From assembly GCF_004342225.1 (NCBI RefSeq), contig NZ_SMAR01000002.1, forward strand, positions 186,001-250,000: a stretch of DNA of 64,000 nt, read 5' to 3'. Made by a program: the position numbers and the translations under genes. Under the pieces are notes generated by a model. The model was not told the origin of the DNA. It searched no databases and saw only the letters and a list, made by a program, of their open reading frames with translations. Position 1 is the stretch's first letter. Each line of letters begins with the position of its first letter. Shown here in pieces: positions 47,076 to 57,943 of this stretch. Source of the DNA: Martelella mediterranea (GTDB lineage Bacteria > Pseudomonadota > Alphaproteobacteria > Rhizobiales > Rhizobiaceae).

Positions 47076-48404
47076 ATGCAGGACAGCGATACAATCTATG
47101 CACTTTCAAGCGGCGCGCTGCCATCCGGTGTTGCAGTTGTCAGGATATCGGGCGATCAGGCACGCTCAATCTGTGAGGCAGTCGCCGGTAGCGTGCCAAC
47201 GCCGCGGCAGACAAAACTGATGACCCTTCGCGCGGCGGAAGGTGGCGAAATAGATCAATCGCTTGTTCTGTTTTTTGCCGCACCGGCATCTTTTACCGGA
47301 GAGGATTGTATTGAATTTCATCTTCATGGTGGCCGGGCAACCGTTCAGGCCATGCTGGATTGCCTTTCAAAGTTTAAAAACACCCGCCATGCCGAGGCTG
47401 GTGAGTTTACTCGGCGCGCTTTCGAGAACGGTAAGCTTGATCTTGTCGAGGCTGAGGGCCTTTCTGATATAATCTCAGCCGAGACGGAGATGCAGAGACG
47501 GCTGGCGATTGAACAAGCCTCAGGCCATCTCTCCAGCCTTTATGAAGGCTGGTCTGAAACTTTGACCCATGCGCGCGCGATGATTGAGGCAGAACTCGAT
47601 TTTTCCGATGAGGACGACATACCAGGCTCCGTTTCGCGAACGATCTGGCAAAGTGTTGAGAAAACCGCTTCTGAGCTGCGACAACACCTTGAAGGCAGTC
47701 GCATGGGAGAAATCATTCGTGATGGTTACCGGATTGTTATCGCCGGTCCGCCAAATGCCGGAAAATCCAGTCTTATGAATGCTTTGGCGCGCCGTGATAT
47801 TGCCATTGTCACGGAGATCGCCGGTACGACCCGCGATGTTATTGAAGTCAATCTCGATGTGAATGGTTTTGCCGTCCGGCTTTATGATACTGCTGGTTTG
47901 CGCGAGACGCTGGATGCGGTGGAACGGGAGGGCGTCCGGCGCGCCCGAGCACTGTTCGAGAATGCTGATCTCATTCTATTGCTTTCCGATATTGATGCTG
48001 GCTCCAGTGAAGAAGAACGTCTTCCAGATGGTGTCGATTGTCTTAGGATCGGGACGAAGCTTGATCGTGTTATCCGTAGTGAGGATCATGAGCATAGCTA
48101 TGATCTTCTGATTTCAGCGACAACAGGGGAGGGGATTGAAACCCTCATCAATGCGATTGGCGAACGTCTGTCCTCCCGTTTTTCAGCGGCTTCAATGTCA
48201 CTTCCAACGCGCGAACGGCAGGTGAATTATCTGCGTGAAGCGTTGCGATCGCTCGAGGAAGCACTTGCCATGAAAGATGTTTCCCCGGAAATCCCGGCGG
48301 AAGCGTTGCGAAACGCGGCTCAGGCTTTGGGGCGGATTACAGGACATGTTGATGTCGAGGATTTGCTGGATGTCATCTTTTCGGCATTCTGCGTCGGTAA
48401 GTAA
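47076..48404 (+). CDS. mnmE: tRNA modification GTPase MnmE (TrmE)
   Basis: A 442-residue GTPase that works with MnmG to make the cmnm5U34 modification in tRNA. The N-terminal folate-binding domain begins DTIYALSSGALPSGVAVVRISG; the G domain has GPPNAGKSSLMNAL, IAGTTRDVIE and DTAG; the C-terminus ends FSAFCVGK with the conserved CxGK. ATG at 47076. mnmG follows after a gap containing a perfect parS. Confidence 0.96.
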   Translation: MQDSDTIYALSSGALPSGVAVVRISGDQARSICEAVAGSVPTPRQTKLMTLRAAEGGEIDQSLVLFFAAPASFTGEDCIEFHLHGGRATVQAMLDCLSKFKNTRHAEAGEFTRRAFENGKLDLVEAEGLSDIISAETEMQRRLAIEQASGHLSSLYEGWSETLTHARAMIEAELDFSDEDDIPGSVSRTIWQSVEKTASELRQHLEGSRMGEIIRDGYRIVIAGPPNAGKSSLMNALARRDIAIVTEIAGTTRDVIEVNLDVNGFAVRLYDTAGLRETLDAVEREGVRRARALFENADLILLLSDIDAGSSEEERLPDGVDCLRIGTKLDRVIRSEDHEHSYDLLISATTGEGIETLINAIGERLSSRFSAASMSLPTRERQVNYLREALRSLEEALAMKDVSPEIPAEALRNAAQALGRITGHVDVEDLLDVIFSAFCVGK

Positions 48405-48423
48405 TTCAAATAAGCCTCAACAG

Positions 48424-48439
48424 TGTTTCACGTGAAACA
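48424..48439. promoter_or_regulatory. Perfect parS site between mnmE and mnmG
   Basis: TGTTTCACGTGAAACA, the full 16-base ParB-binding palindrome, in the intergenic gap 4.5 kb right of the origin and 2.7 kb left of parA. Strongest partition site in the window. Confidence 0.95.
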
Positions 48440-48535
48440 AACTTGACTTCACCCTGACAAGACGGCAAAACCAGAGCCAACAGGACAGATGGCTCCAGGC
48501 GGTTGCCCGTAGAGCCTGAGAACCGGAGCAATTTC

Positions 48536-50395
48536 ATGTCTTATCAGTATGATGTCATCGTCATTGGCGGTGGCCATGCCGGTTGTGAAGCAGCAAGTAT
48601 GGCGGCCCGTGCCGGCGCCAGAACAGCGCTTATCACGCACAGCGCAGATAAAATTGGCGTTATGTCATGCAATCCCGCCATTGGTGGTCTGGGGAAGGGG
48701 CATCTTGTGCGCGAGATTGATGCCCTGGACGGCCTGATGGGTCGCGTTGCTGATGCCGCGGCCATCCAGTATCGGATGCTGAACCGGCGCAAAGGTCCGG
48801 CTGTCCGGGGGCCACGCAGCCAGGCAGACCGCAAGCTCTATCGACAAGCGATGCAGATTGCCCTTCGAGAGACAGAAAATCTCGATATCATCGAAGGTGA
48901 TGTTTTTGACCTGGAAACAGACCAGGGATGCGTATCAGCTGTTGTGACCAAAGATGGGCGCAGGTTTTCCTGTGGTGCCGCTGTATTGACGACCGGGACT
49001 TTCTTGCGCGGGCTTATTCATATCGGAAACCGAAAGATACCAGCTGGCCGGGTGGGCGAAGAACCATCAGTCGGCTTATCCGGCTCGCTTGACCGCCTTG
49101 GTCTCGCTCTTGGACGGCTCAAGACAGGCACACCCGCGCGCCTCGATTCTTCAACCATCGACTGGGCTTCCCTCGACCGGCAATCTGCCGATGCCGATCC
49201 TGTACCATTTTCTTTTATGACAGACAGGATCGTCAATCCTCAGATTGACTGTGGTATTACCCGAACCACACCGGAAGCTCATCAGATCATTCGCGATAAT
49301 ATTGGTTTATCTGCAATGTATTCGGGACAGATTGAGGGAGTAGGGCCTCGCTATTGTCCTTCGATTGAAGATAAGATCATGCGTTTCGGCGATCGTGACG
49401 GGCATCAGATTTTTCTCGAACCTGAAGGTCTCGACGACAATACCGTCTACCCGAACGGGATTTCGACGTCTTTGCCGGAGGAAGTTCAGAAAGCCTTCAT
49501 TCATGCTATCCCCGGGCTTGAGAAAGTTCGTATTCTTCAGCCAGGTTATGCAATCGAATATGATCATATCGATCCGCGAGAATTAACCGGTGGGCTGGAA
49601 GTGAAGAAGCTTTCCGGGCTTTTTATGGCAGGGCAGATCAATGGCACCACCGGCTATGAAGAAGCAGGGGCGCAGGGACTTGTTGCCGGCCTGAATGCCG
49701 CGCGACTGGCAGGAAACTCAGAACCTGTAATTTTTTCACGCACGGATTCCTACATTGGCGTAATGATTGATGACCTGACGACCCGTGGTGTTGCCGAGCC
49801 ATATCGCATGTTCACGTCTCGCGCGGAATATCGTCTGACATTGCGCGCCGATAATGCGGACCAGCGTCTGACGCCAATGGCTATCGCTCTGGGCGTTGCT
49901 TCTGCTGAGCGGCGTCAGAGGTTTGAAGCTTTTTCTGATGCCCTGGATATCGCCCGACAAGAACTGAAAGAAAAGTCTCTGACGCCAAACGAGGCTGCGA
50001 AGTTCGGATTGAAATTGAATCAGGACGGTCAGCGCCGGACGGCCTATGACCTGCTTTCCTATCCGGATCAATCCGTGGAGACGATGTCGGCAATCTGGCC
50101 GGAACTTTGGGATCATGACCCTCAAGTCATAAAGGCCGTTGAGATCGAAGCTGCTTATGCCGTTTATCTTGACCGTCAGGCTTCCGATATTGCACAGATG
50201 CAGAAAGACGAGAGCCGCCTGATCCCTGACAATTTTGATTATGCGTCGCTCGCTGGATTATCGAATGAGCTTAAGGGTAAGCTTGAAAAGGCACGACCAG
50301 CCACAATTGCTCAGGCCAGTCGCGTTGATGGTATGACACCTGCAGCAATTTCATTGCTGCTTGTCCGCCTCAAAATGGCTGGAATGGCAGCCTGA
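48536..50395 (+). CDS. mnmG: tRNA uridine 5-carboxymethylaminomethyl modification enzyme MnmG (GidA)
   Basis: A 619-residue FAD protein. [23 protein letters not shown] is the dinucleotide fold; [24 protein letters not shown] and the Cys-containing [30 protein letters not shown] are family signatures. It pairs with MnmE. ATG at 48536. Plus-strand run mnmE-mnmG-rsmG-parA-parB. Confidence 0.97.
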   Translation: MSYQYDVIVIGGGHAGCEAASMAARAGARTALITHSADKIGVMSCNPAIGGLGKGHLVREIDALDGLMGRVADAAAIQYRMLNRRKGPAVRGPRSQADRKLYRQAMQIALRETENLDIIEGDVFDLETDQGCVSAVVTKDGRRFSCGAAVLTTGTFLRGLIHIGNRKIPAGRVGEEPSVGLSGSLDRLGLALGRLKTGTPARLDSSTIDWASLDRQSADADPVPFSFMTDRIVNPQIDCGITRTTPEAHQIIRDNIGLSAMYSGQIEGVGPRYCPSIEDKIMRFGDRDGHQIFLEPEGLDDNTVYPNGISTSLPEEVQKAFIHAIPGLEKVRILQPGYAIEYDHIDPRELTGGLEVKKLSGLFMAGQINGTTGYEEAGAQGLVAGLNAARLAGNSEPVIFSRTDSYIGVMIDDLTTRGVAEPYRMFTSRAEYRLTLRADNADQRLTPMAIALGVASAERRQRFEAFSDALDIARQELKEKSLTPNEAAKFGLKLNQDGQRRTAYDLLSYPDQSVETMSAIWPELWDHDPQVIKAVEIEAAYAVYLDRQASDIAQMQKDESRLIPDNFDYASLAGLSNELKGKLEKARPATIAQASRVDGMTPAAISLLLVRLKMAGMAA

Positions 50396-50434
50396 CAGGC
50401 TTTCGTGGATTGGCAATAACCAGTAGGGCAGCAC

Positions 50435-51058
50435 ATGAAAATTAACGGGCAGAACGTTTCACGTGAAACACAGGACCGTCTTGAGCGATTTGCCGACCAC
50501 TTCGACAAGTGGGCCCGGTCCATTAATCTTGTGGCTCCCTCGACACGTCAGAAACTCTGGGACCGCCATATCGCTGACAGCGCACAGCTGTTTCAGATGG
50601 CACCGGAACCCAAAACCTGGATTGATATCGGAAGTGGCGGTGGATTCCCCGGCGTGATTACCGCGATTTTTCTCGCTGAAACAGACAGCGGTTGGGTGCA
50701 TCTTGTGGAAAGCAATAACAAGAAAGCTTCGTTCCTGCGTTCGGCTATTCGTGAAACCGGTGCGCGTGCCTCAGTCCATGCAATCCGCGCTGAAACCGCT
50801 CCTGAGGTTATTGCGCAAGCTGACGCTATGTCGGCCCGCGCTCTTGCCAGTCTCGATCTCCTGCTTGGGTTTGCAGAGCCCTGGTTCGCCAAAGATAGCA
50901 ATTTCCGTGCATATTTCCACAAAGGCCGGGATTACCAGCGTGAAATCGACGAAGCGCGTGGTCAGTGGCAATTTGATCTGGTAAAACACGCAAGCAAGGT
51001 GGAGCAGGGCGCTGTAATGCTTGAAATTGCCCACCTTGCGCGTGTTTCAGCCGGTTGA
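50435..51058 (+). CDS. rsmG: 16S rRNA (guanine527-N7)-methyltransferase RsmG (GidB)
   Basis: A 207-residue SAM methyltransferase. [19 protein letters not shown] is the SAM-binding loop; [25 protein letters not shown] is typical of the N-terminal part. Loss gives low-level streptomycin resistance in other bacteria. Codons 7-12 (NVSRET) are formed by a parS site. Directly upstream of parA. Confidence 0.95.
   Translation: MKINGQNVSRETQDRLERFADHFDKWARSINLVAPSTRQKLWDRHIADSAQLFQMAPEPKTWIDIGSGGGFPGVITAIFLAETDSGWVHLVESNNKKASFLRSAIRETGARASVHAIRAETAPEVIAQADAMSARALASLDLLLGFAEPWFAKDSNFRAYFHKGRDYQREIDEARGQWQFDLVKHASKVEQGAVMLEIAHLARVSAG
50455..50470. promoter_or_regulatory. parS site inside the rsmG coding start
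   Basis: CGTTTCACGTGAAACA, one mismatch (first base) from the consensus. It encodes part of NVSRET near the RsmG N-terminus, so the sequence serves protein and ParB binding at once. Confidence 0.88.
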
Positions 51059-51173
51059 ACGATCAGAAACACTTCCCGTTCCCGGCCAGAAGATTATCGA
51101 TGGTTGCTTTTTGCGCATCGGCTTGAGTGCTAAGAAAACTGGCCGAAGATGCGCCAATAGGGCGGATTTAAGC

Positions 51174-51962
51174 ATGGATCATACGCGTGTCATAACAATC
51201 GCCAATCAAAAGGGTGGTGTCGGCAAGACGACGACGGCCATCAATCTCGCGACCGCGCTGGCTGCGATTGGTGAAAAAGTTCTGATTATAGATCTTGATC
51301 CGCAGGGCAATGCTTCAACTGGCTTGGGTGTCGACCGAGATCAGCGGCGTACATCGACCTATGATTTGCTCGTTGGCGAAAAAAGTGCTTCGGAGGCGGC
51401 TGTGCCGACAGCAGTTCCGAACCTTGATCTGGTTCCCTCGACGCTGGATCTGCTTGGTTTCGAACTGGAGATTGCGTCAGATCCCCGCCGCGTGTTCAAG
51501 CTCCGTGATGCGCTTTCGCATCCCGATGTGCGTAAATATCGCTATGTCTTCTGCGATTGCCCCCCGTCTTTCAATCTTCTCACGATGAATGCCATGTCGG
51601 CTGCGCAGGCTGTTCTCGTTCCGCTTCAGTGCGAGTTTTTCGCTCTGGAAGGACTGAGCCAGTTGCTGGATACGGTCGCAGAAGTTCGCTCGAGTGTTAA
51701 CCCGAAGCTTGAAATTCAGGGTGTCGTGCTGACTATGTATGACTCGCGTAACAACCTAGCCCAGCAGGTTGTCAGCGATGTTCGCGAATACATGGGGGAT
51801 AAGGTCTATAAAACACTGATCCCCCGTAATGTTCGTGTTTCCGAGGCTCCGTCCTTCGGGAAGCCTGTTATTCTTTATGATCTTAAGTGCCATGGCAGTC
51901 AGGCCTATATCCAGCTTGCATCTGAGCTCATACAGCGTGAGCGGGCGGCAATCGCTGCTTAG
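51174..51962 (+). CDS. parA: Chromosome-partitioning ATPase ParA
   Basis: A 262-residue Walker-type ATPase. The deviant Walker A is KGGVGKTTTAINLA, followed by LIIDLDPQGNASTGLG and FCDCPPSFNLLTMNA. ParA forms the gradient that moves ParB-parS complexes. ATG at 51174 with a GGCGG ribosome site; the open frame upstream overlaps rsmG. parB follows 68 bases on. Confidence 0.97.
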   Translation: MDHTRVITIANQKGGVGKTTTAINLATALAAIGEKVLIIDLDPQGNASTGLGVDRDQRRTSTYDLLVGEKSASEAAVPTAVPNLDLVPSTLDLLGFELEIASDPRRVFKLRDALSHPDVRKYRYVFCDCPPSFNLLTMNAMSAAQAVLVPLQCEFFALEGLSQLLDTVAEVRSSVNPKLEIQGVVLTMYDSRNNLAQQVVSDVREYMGDKVYKTLIPRNVRVSEAPSFGKPVILYDLKCHGSQAYIQLASELIQRERAAIAA

Positions 51963-52030
51963 CAGACGGCTTTCTTGATATAAAAACCTGTTTGGAACAG
52001 GCCGCTTTTCCGGATTTCAGGGTGAAAACA

Positions 52031-52915
52031 ATGAGTGAAGATTCTTCTAAGCGTCGTCTCGGACGTGGTCTTGCTGCTTTGATCGGCGATATCGATAAAG
52101 TCGATCCTGTCGATGTTGAAACTGTATCTGTCAGTCCTGACCGAACTGTTCCGATTGAGTTTGTGGTTCGAAATCCTCGAAATCCGCGCCGGCATTTTGA
52201 AGAGGAAGATCTGAGAGATCTTGCTGCTTCTGTCCGTCAGCATGGCATCGTCCAGCCTGTTGTTGTGCGCACGACAGCTGAAAAAAGATTTGAGATTATT
52301 GCCGGTGAACGGCGGTGGCGGGCCGCACAGCTTGCAGGACTTGCCGAAATACCGGTTCTGATCCGTGATGTGGATGACCGAACCGCTCTCGAGATCGCCA
52401 TTGTCGAGAATGTTCAGCGGGCCGACCTCAATCCGCTTGAGGAGGCAAACGGCTATGAGCTGCTCATGGCTGAACACGGCTATACGCAAAATGATCTTGG
52501 TGAGATTATCGGTAAAAGCCGCAGTCATGTGGCGAATAGTTTGCGCCTCCTTAAGCTTCCTGATGGTGCAAGGCGGATGCTTGCGGAAGGTGCGCTTTCG
52601 GCGGGCCACGCGCGCGCACTGATTTCTACGCCGGATCCTGATTCACTTGCTCAGATTATTGTCGACAAGGGACTCTCCGTTCGCGATGCAGAAAAGCTGG
52701 CTCAGAAGGCGATGGAGGGTGGAGCCGCAAAACGCGGGCGTTCAACTGCCAACCAGAAGGATGCTGATACGCTGGCGCTTGAGAAATCGCTGTCCGATCG
52801 GCTTGGTCTGTCGGTGACGATTGATCATAAAGCCAATGGCGGGCAGATCAGAATTGCCTACTCATCGCTCGATCAACTGGATGACGTCTGCAGGCGGCTT
52901 GATCGTAGCGTGTGA
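52031..52915 (+). CDS. parB: Chromosome-partitioning protein ParB
   Basis: A 294-residue CTPase/DNA-binding protein that loads on parS. GRGLAALIGD at the N-terminus is the ParA-stimulating patch; IAGERRWRAAQLAGL is the CTP site; the helix-turn-helix is TQNDLGEIIGKSRSHVANSLRLLKLP. ATG at 52031. At least two strong and several weaker parS sites in this window are its targets. Confidence 0.97.
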   Translation: MSEDSSKRRLGRGLAALIGDIDKVDPVDVETVSVSPDRTVPIEFVVRNPRNPRRHFEEEDLRDLAASVRQHGIVQPVVVRTTAEKRFEIIAGERRWRAAQLAGLAEIPVLIRDVDDRTALEIAIVENVQRADLNPLEEANGYELLMAEHGYTQNDLGEIIGKSRSHVANSLRLLKLPDGARRMLAEGALSAGHARALISTPDPDSLAQIIVDKGLSVRDAEKLAQKAMEGGAAKRGRSTANQKDADTLALEKSLSDRLGLSVTIDHKANGGQIRIAYSSLDQLDDVCRRLDRSV

Positions 52916-53297
52916 GCCTGTTTCAAATGAAAAAATTGTATCATGTCGAATTAATATGATACAATTTTATTACTAATTGACAGCAATTTATGACGCCGAT
53001 CCGGCCTTTCTCAGTGTGGCATCAGGTAAAGAGTAGCTGACGCTGTGTTCTGTTTTAAGCGCTTTTAGGAAGTGGCAAAGGCTTTCCACAGATATAACGA
53101 AGTGGCCTTCGACAAACAAAAAAATCCCGCTGAAAAGGTCGTTCATTCAGGGAGCACGTGCATTGCACGCAGAATATTCATCAGCCGGATCAAGACATCT
53201 GACGTGGGTGAGGTATCTCAATAGGCAGGAAGAGCGAGGCCGGGTTTTCAGTGAGGCGTCACATGAAAGATGTGCCGACATTTATTTCCGGCCAAGT
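52916..53297. other. Non-coding gap between parB and holA
   Basis: 382 bases between two convergent genes. The left end holds the parB terminator hairpin (52931-52969). The rest shows no gene, repeat or RNA that I can recognise. Confidence 0.6.
52931..52969. terminator. AT-rich terminator hairpin after parB
   Basis: AAAATTGTATCAT and its exact 13-base complement flank an 11-base loop; A- and T-runs on the outer arms make it work in both directions. Confidence 0.75.
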
Positions 53298-54341
53298 TTA
53301 TCTTCGGTTTCCGCGTGCCGAGCGCACTGTCAGAGAAAGAAGCGTCTGGGTTGCGATACTCTCTTCCAGAGCCGGGTTCTGTCTGGATTTCAGCAAAGCG
53401 GATTGCAGTGAGCGTAGTGCTTGCTCGCAGGCCGATCCGGTCCAGGAATTAAGCGCCTTTTCAAACACAGGCTTGCGACGAAAGAAAATCTGTCGCCCAT
53501 AGGTTTGCATCACCTGGCTGACGGACTGCCGTTCACTTTCCATCTGCGCCCGCATCAGATCAATCAGCTGAAATTGTCTCAGACAGCCATTGAGGATCAG
53601 GAAAATTGGCGTCTTGGATTGTGCGACTTTCGCCATGGCCCGTCTGAGAGCCGCAATATCGCCCTTCAAGACAGCATCGACTGCATCATCAGCAGAGGTT
53701 GCGCTGGCGTCACCAATAATAGCCGCAACATGATCTTCGTCGATGATATCCATGCCGCGTCCGAAAAGAACAAGCTTGTCGATTTCATTGCGGGTTGCCA
53801 GCCGGTCTCCACCCAGAAGAGATAGCAGCAGCTGGCGGGCAGGTGGCGTCATGCGCAGCTCTGCCTTTGAAAGAGCTTCATCAATCAGGGCATTCAGTGC
53901 CCGTGCATCATCGGCGTAACAGGGGATGGCTGCAATGTCGCGGGAGCCTTCGGCGGCTTTACGCATGGCCGTGCCCTTGCGCAGTTCGCCAGCCTCAATG
54001 ATCAGAAATGCATTTTGCGGCGGAGATGCTGACAAAGCCTTCAAAGTGTCTGTCAGCGCCTTGTCATTGCCGCTTGCACGCACCCACACAAGCCGCTCGC
54101 CGCCAAACAGGCCGATTGCATTCACTTCATCGAGAATACGTCCTGCACCGCCTTCCAGATCCGCTGAGTCAAGTTTCATGATGGAGAAAGGGTCGGAGAG
54201 GTCGATACCCGTCTGCCTAGCCAGCGCCGTCGCCCGCTCGCTGACGAGGCCGCGATCTGGTCCGTAGACCAGAAAAACCCGAAGCCGTTTGGCATCGCGG
54301 CGGAGAAACTCGTCGAACTGATGCGATTTAACTTCCGTCAT
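53298..54341 (-). CDS. holA: DNA polymerase III delta subunit (clamp loader)
   Basis: A 347-residue subunit of the clamp loader. FLVYGPDRGLVSERA at the N-terminus and LERLVWVRASGNDK-like sequence (GGERLVWVRASGND) match rhizobial HolA; helical C-terminal domain with LLSLLGGDRLATRNEIDKL. It opens the beta clamp during DNA loading. Minus strand, downstream of lptE but separated from it by a terminator. Confidence 0.92.
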   Translation of the reverse strand: MTEVKSHQFDEFLRRDAKRLRVFLVYGPDRGLVSERATALARQTGIDLSDPFSIMKLDSADLEGGAGRILDEVNAIGLFGGERLVWVRASGNDKALTDTLKALSASPPQNAFLIIEAGELRKGTAMRKAAEGSRDIAAIPCYADDARALNALIDEALSKAELRMTPPARQLLLSLLGGDRLATRNEIDKLVLFGRGMDIIDEDHVAAIIGDASATSADDAVDAVLKGDIAALRRAMAKVAQSKTPIFLILNGCLRQFQLIDLMRAQMESERQSVSQVMQTYGRQIFFRRKPVFEKALNSWTGSACEQALRSLQSALLKSRQNPALEESIATQTLLSLTVRSARGNRR

Positions 54342-54483
54342 TCAGGCGGTACCTTAACCGGACATTGTCAAACAAAACTGCACCTGGATCATAATCGCTT
54401 TAAAACGTGCCTTCGTGCTTGAAAGCCCTGTTTGCGCGTCATCCCATCAGCTGCATCTGCTGCATAAACTAGTGCACTGGCAT

Positions 54484-54516
54484 AAAAAACGAAACCCGCA
54501 GGCCACGCTGCGGGTT
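54484..54516 (-). terminator. Terminator after lptE
   Basis: AACCCGCAG and CTGCGGGTT with a six-base loop, followed on the minus strand by six T. It ends the leuS-lptE transcript before holA. Confidence 0.85.
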
Positions 54517-54554
54517 CGGGTTTCAACGGCTTATTTACGTCCAGCGATGTGTGT

Positions 54555-55121
54555 CTACTTTGCTGATTCAACAGGTGCGGCCGGAAGCTTTTCCGGTGGT
54601 TCATCGTTAAGAGCAATTGCCAGCTGATTGTAGATTTGCTCGGCGGCTTGCCGTGCAGCGCGCTGTTCAGCATCGCGAATGGCGCGCATCTTGGCGAATT
54701 CCTGTCGTGGAAAATCGAGCTGTGCTGTGCCGCGCTGACGCCCGCTGGCCAGAAGCTTGCTATCAGAACGCCGGCGCATCGAGTAATCCGCCCTCACAAC
54801 CGTTTTCGCCGAACTGGATGTATTGGAGGTATCGTCCTGGAAAAATTCCGAAGTGGACGCGACAGCTGTGATCGAAACATCGTATTTCGGATCAAGGCTT
54901 TCACCCTGTCCGCCGCCGGTCAGAAAAATCAGCTCATTGAGCACGTTCTGTGCAGCTGTCGTGGTTGGGGTGTTAAAGGCAAGCTGATGCATTTTCGCAT
55001 TCAGGGCCTGGCCTTCCACTCCGCCATAGAGCGGGCGAACCTGGCAGGAAGACAGCGTCACTGTTGCGGCAAGTGCCATCAGTGAGAACGCGGCGGCGCG
55101 AAGCAGACGGTCAGACAACAA
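54555..55121 (-). CDS. lptE: LPS-assembly lipoprotein LptE
   Basis: A 188-residue lipoprotein. The signal peptide [20 protein letters not shown] ends in the lipobox LSSC (Cys26), followed by QVRPLYGG, the hallmark of alphaproteobacterial LptE. It plugs the LptD barrel that inserts LPS. The start is a TTG at 55121; the gene overlaps the leuS end by 11 bases, so the two are coupled. A later ATG at 55079 would destroy the signal peptide. Confidence 0.9.
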   Translation of the reverse strand: MLSDRLLRAAAFSLMALAATVTLSSCQVRPLYGGVEGQALNAKMHQLAFNTPTTTAAQNVLNELIFLTGGGQGESLDPKYDVSITAVASTSEFFQDDTSNTSSSAKTVVRADYSMRRRSDSKLLASGRQRGTAQLDFPRQEFAKMRAIRDAEQRAARQAAEQIYNQLAIALNDEPPEKLPAAPVESAK

Positions 55122-57744
55122 CGTTCACGATCCTTTGCGGCACAACGATTATTTTCTTCGGTTCCTTGCCATCCAGAGCCTTTTGCACTGCATCGAGCGC
55201 CAGAACGGCAGATTTAATGCTGTCCTGATCGGCATCACGGGCAACGGTCAGCTCAGCCCGCTTCTTGCCATTGATCTGAACCGGAAGCATGACCTCGTTA
55301 TCAGCTGTCAGGCCATCATCAAAGGCGGGCCAGCCAGCCATGGAGATCATACCGTCCTGACCCAGAACCTTCCAGCATTCTTCTGCCAGATGCGGCATCA
55401 TGGGTGCAAAGCAATGGGTGAGAAACAGGCTTGCTTCCTTGGTGGCGGCGCAAAGCTCATCATCAGCCTTGCCTGCAGCGATATCGCTCAGCGGCGCAGC
55501 CAGAACATTGACCAGTTCATAGATGCGGGCAATCGCCTTGTTGAATGCCAGCCCATCCAGATCTTCGCCGATGGCTTTGAGTGTTTTATGGGCAGCACGG
55601 GAAACCTCCAGTGCCTTGCCTTCCTTGCCCTTGGCCGCCGCGACATTTGCAAGCGCGGGCGCTGCCTCGGAAATCAGGCGCCAGATCCGCTGAACGAAGC
55701 GGAACGTGCCCTGAACACCGGATTCGGTCCAGACAACATCGCGATCCGGCGGGGAATCCGACAGGACAAAGAAGCGTGCTGTGTCGGCGCCGTAGGTCGA
55801 CAGAATATCATCGGGGTCGATGACGTTCTTCTTCGACTTCGACATTTTCTCGATCGAACCGATGGCCACCGGTTCACCGGTTTCAATCAGTGTTGCCCGC
55901 CGTCCGTTCTCATCCTCGATAATGTCGATTTCACTCGGCGAAACCCAGCGGACCTTTGTGCCTTCGCCCAGACGATAGGTTTCATGAACCACCATGCCCT
56001 GCGTAAACAGGCCCTTGAATGGCTCGTCATGGCTGACATGTCCTGTTTCTTTCATCGCACGGGTGAAGAAACGCGAATAAAGCAAGTGCAGAATGGCATG
56101 TTCAATTCCGCCGATATACTGATCGACCGGCAGCCAGCGGTCAGCGACGGCCGGATCTGTGGGATTATCTTCCCATGGTGCGGTGAAGCGCGTGTAGTAC
56201 CAGCTGGAATCGACGAAGGTGTCCATCGTATCGGTTTCGCGCCGTGCTGCCTTGCCGCAGCAGGGGCAGGGCACCTGCCGCCAGGCATTGTGACGGTCCA
56301 GCGGATTACCCGGTTTTTCGAAATCAATATCGTCGGGCAGTTTAACCGGCAGGTCTTCCTTTGGAACCGGGACAACACCGCAGTCATCGCAATGGATAAC
56401 CGGGATCGGGCAGCCCCAGTAGCGCTGGCGTGAAATACCCCAGTCCCGCAGGCGGAAATTGACCTTACGTTCGCCCCGTGGCGCATCGCCGGCCAGATCG
56501 GCTTCAAGTTTTTTCGCAATGGTTTCAAAGGCTTCATCAGTGCTCATGCCATTGAGAAAGCGTGAATTGATCATCACGCCGTCATCGGTAAAGGCTTCGT
56601 CACCGATTTCGAAAGTGGTCGCATCGCCATCTTTCGGCATTACAACCGGCGTAACCGGCAAGCCATATTTGCGGGCAAAGTCGAGGTCGCGCTGATCGCC
56701 GGAAGGACAGCCGAAGATGGCGCCCGTGCCGTAATCCATCAGGACAAAGTTTGCGACATAAACCGGCAGCTCCCAGTCGGGATCAAACGGATGACGTACG
56801 GTGATGCCGGTGTCGACACCCTTCTTTTCCGCGGTTTCGAGGGCCGCCAGTGAGGTGCCGGCATGGCGGGTTTCCTCGCAGAATGCGGCAACCCTGTCAT
56901 CGTGTTTCGAGGCTTCCTTAGCCAGCGGGTGGTCTGCAGAAATCGCCATGAACGAAGCGCCGAAAATCGTGTCGGGACGCGTTGTATAAACCGTCAACTC
57001 GTCATGGTTGCCAGCCTTTCCGGCACCATTCGCGATGTCCCAGCGTACCATCATGCCTTCGGAACGGCCGATCCAGTTTTTCTGCATCAGGCGCACTTTT
57101 TCCGGCCAGTTGTCGAGCGTGTCGAGAGCGTCCAGAAGATCCTGTGCGAAATCGGTAATCCTGAAGAACCACTGGGTCAGCTCGCGGCTCTCCACCAGAG
57201 CGCCGGAGCGCCAGCCACGGCCGTCAATCACCTGCTCATTGGCCAGAACCGTCATGTCGACCGGGTCCCAGTTCACCTTCGATTGCTTGCGGTAAACCAG
57301 CCCCTTTTCCAGCATATCGAGGAACAGGTGCTGCTGGCGGTGATAATATTCAACATCGCAGGTGGCAAATTCCCGCGACCAGTCCAGCGAAAGACCCATG
57401 GATTTCAGCTGGTTCCGCATGGTCGCGATATTGTCATATGTCCAGTCCTTGGGGTGGACCTTATTCTGCATGGCGGCATTTTCAGCAGGCATGCCGAAGG
57501 CATCCCAGCCCATGGGATGCAGAACGTTATATCCGCACGCCCGTTTGTAACGCGCCACGACATCGCCCATCGCATAATTTCGGACATGCCCGATGTGAAT
57601 GCGCCCTGATGGATAAGGGAACATCTCCAGCACATAATAGGTTTCACGCGGATCGTCATTACGGGTCAGAAAGACATCGTTTTCAGCCCATTGCTTTTGC
57701 CATTGCGGTTCGACTTTACGCGGATTGTATCGTTCTGTGGCCAT
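55111..57744 (-). CDS. leuS: Leucyl-tRNA synthetase
   Basis: An 877-residue class I synthetase. The HIGH box is [20 protein letters not shown], the KMSKS box is [14 protein letters not shown], and an editing (CP1) domain lies between. Start at the ATG 57744 ([16 protein letters not shown]), as in relatives. It is followed by lptE and starts divergently from the YggS-family gene. Confidence 0.97.
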   Translation of the reverse strand: MATERYNPRKVEPQWQKQWAENDVFLTRNDDPRETYYVLEMFPYPSGRIHIGHVRNYAMGDVVARYKRACGYNVLHPMGWDAFGMPAENAAMQNKVHPKDWTYDNIATMRNQLKSMGLSLDWSREFATCDVEYYHRQQHLFLDMLEKGLVYRKQSKVNWDPVDMTVLANEQVIDGRGWRSGALVESRELTQWFFRITDFAQDLLDALDTLDNWPEKVRLMQKNWIGRSEGMMVRWDIANGAGKAGNHDELTVYTTRPDTIFGASFMAISADHPLAKEASKHDDRVAAFCEETRHAGTSLAALETAEKKGVDTGITVRHPFDPDWELPVYVANFVLMDYGTGAIFGCPSGDQRDLDFARKYGLPVTPVVMPKDGDATTFEIGDEAFTDDGVMINSRFLNGMSTDEAFETIAKKLEADLAGDAPRGERKVNFRLRDWGISRQRYWGCPIPVIHCDDCGVVPVPKEDLPVKLPDDIDFEKPGNPLDRHNAWRQVPCPCCGKAARRETDTMDTFVDSSWYYTRFTAPWEDNPTDPAVADRWLPVDQYIGGIEHAILHLLYSRFFTRAMKETGHVSHDEPFKGLFTQGMVVHETYRLGEGTKVRWVSPSEIDIIEDENGRRATLIETGEPVAIGSIEKMSKSKKNVIDPDDILSTYGADTARFFVLSDSPPDRDVVWTESGVQGTFRFVQRIWRLISEAAPALANVAAAKGKEGKALEVSRAAHKTLKAIGEDLDGLAFNKAIARIYELVNVLAAPLSDIAAGKADDELCAATKEASLFLTHCFAPMMPHLAEECWKVLGQDGMISMAGWPAFDDGLTADNEVMLPVQINGKKRAELTVARDADQDSIKSAVLALDAVQKALDGKEPKKIIVVPQRIVNVVV

Positions 57745-57943
57745 GTCGGATGTACTCTTGATTATCGCTCTTTTTTGGGGCTGAGCTTCATCATGAAAGC
57801 GCCGGGGCGTCAAGGCGAACAGGGGTCAAACGGGTATATTCAGAGAGAATTAGGATGGCGCGTCCCGGTTTCGCCATTGAATGCTTCAGGATTTGATGTT
57901 TGATTGCAACGCGTTTTTTTGACGATTTGGAAGGTGCTGAGCG

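Noticed and set aside
53150-53165. parS at the CACGTG near 53155
   Set aside because: The flanking bases do not match the GTTT/AAAC arms.
55135-56433. 432-codon open frame antisense to leuS
   Set aside because: Covers the conserved catalytic core of leuS and shows no recognisable domain.
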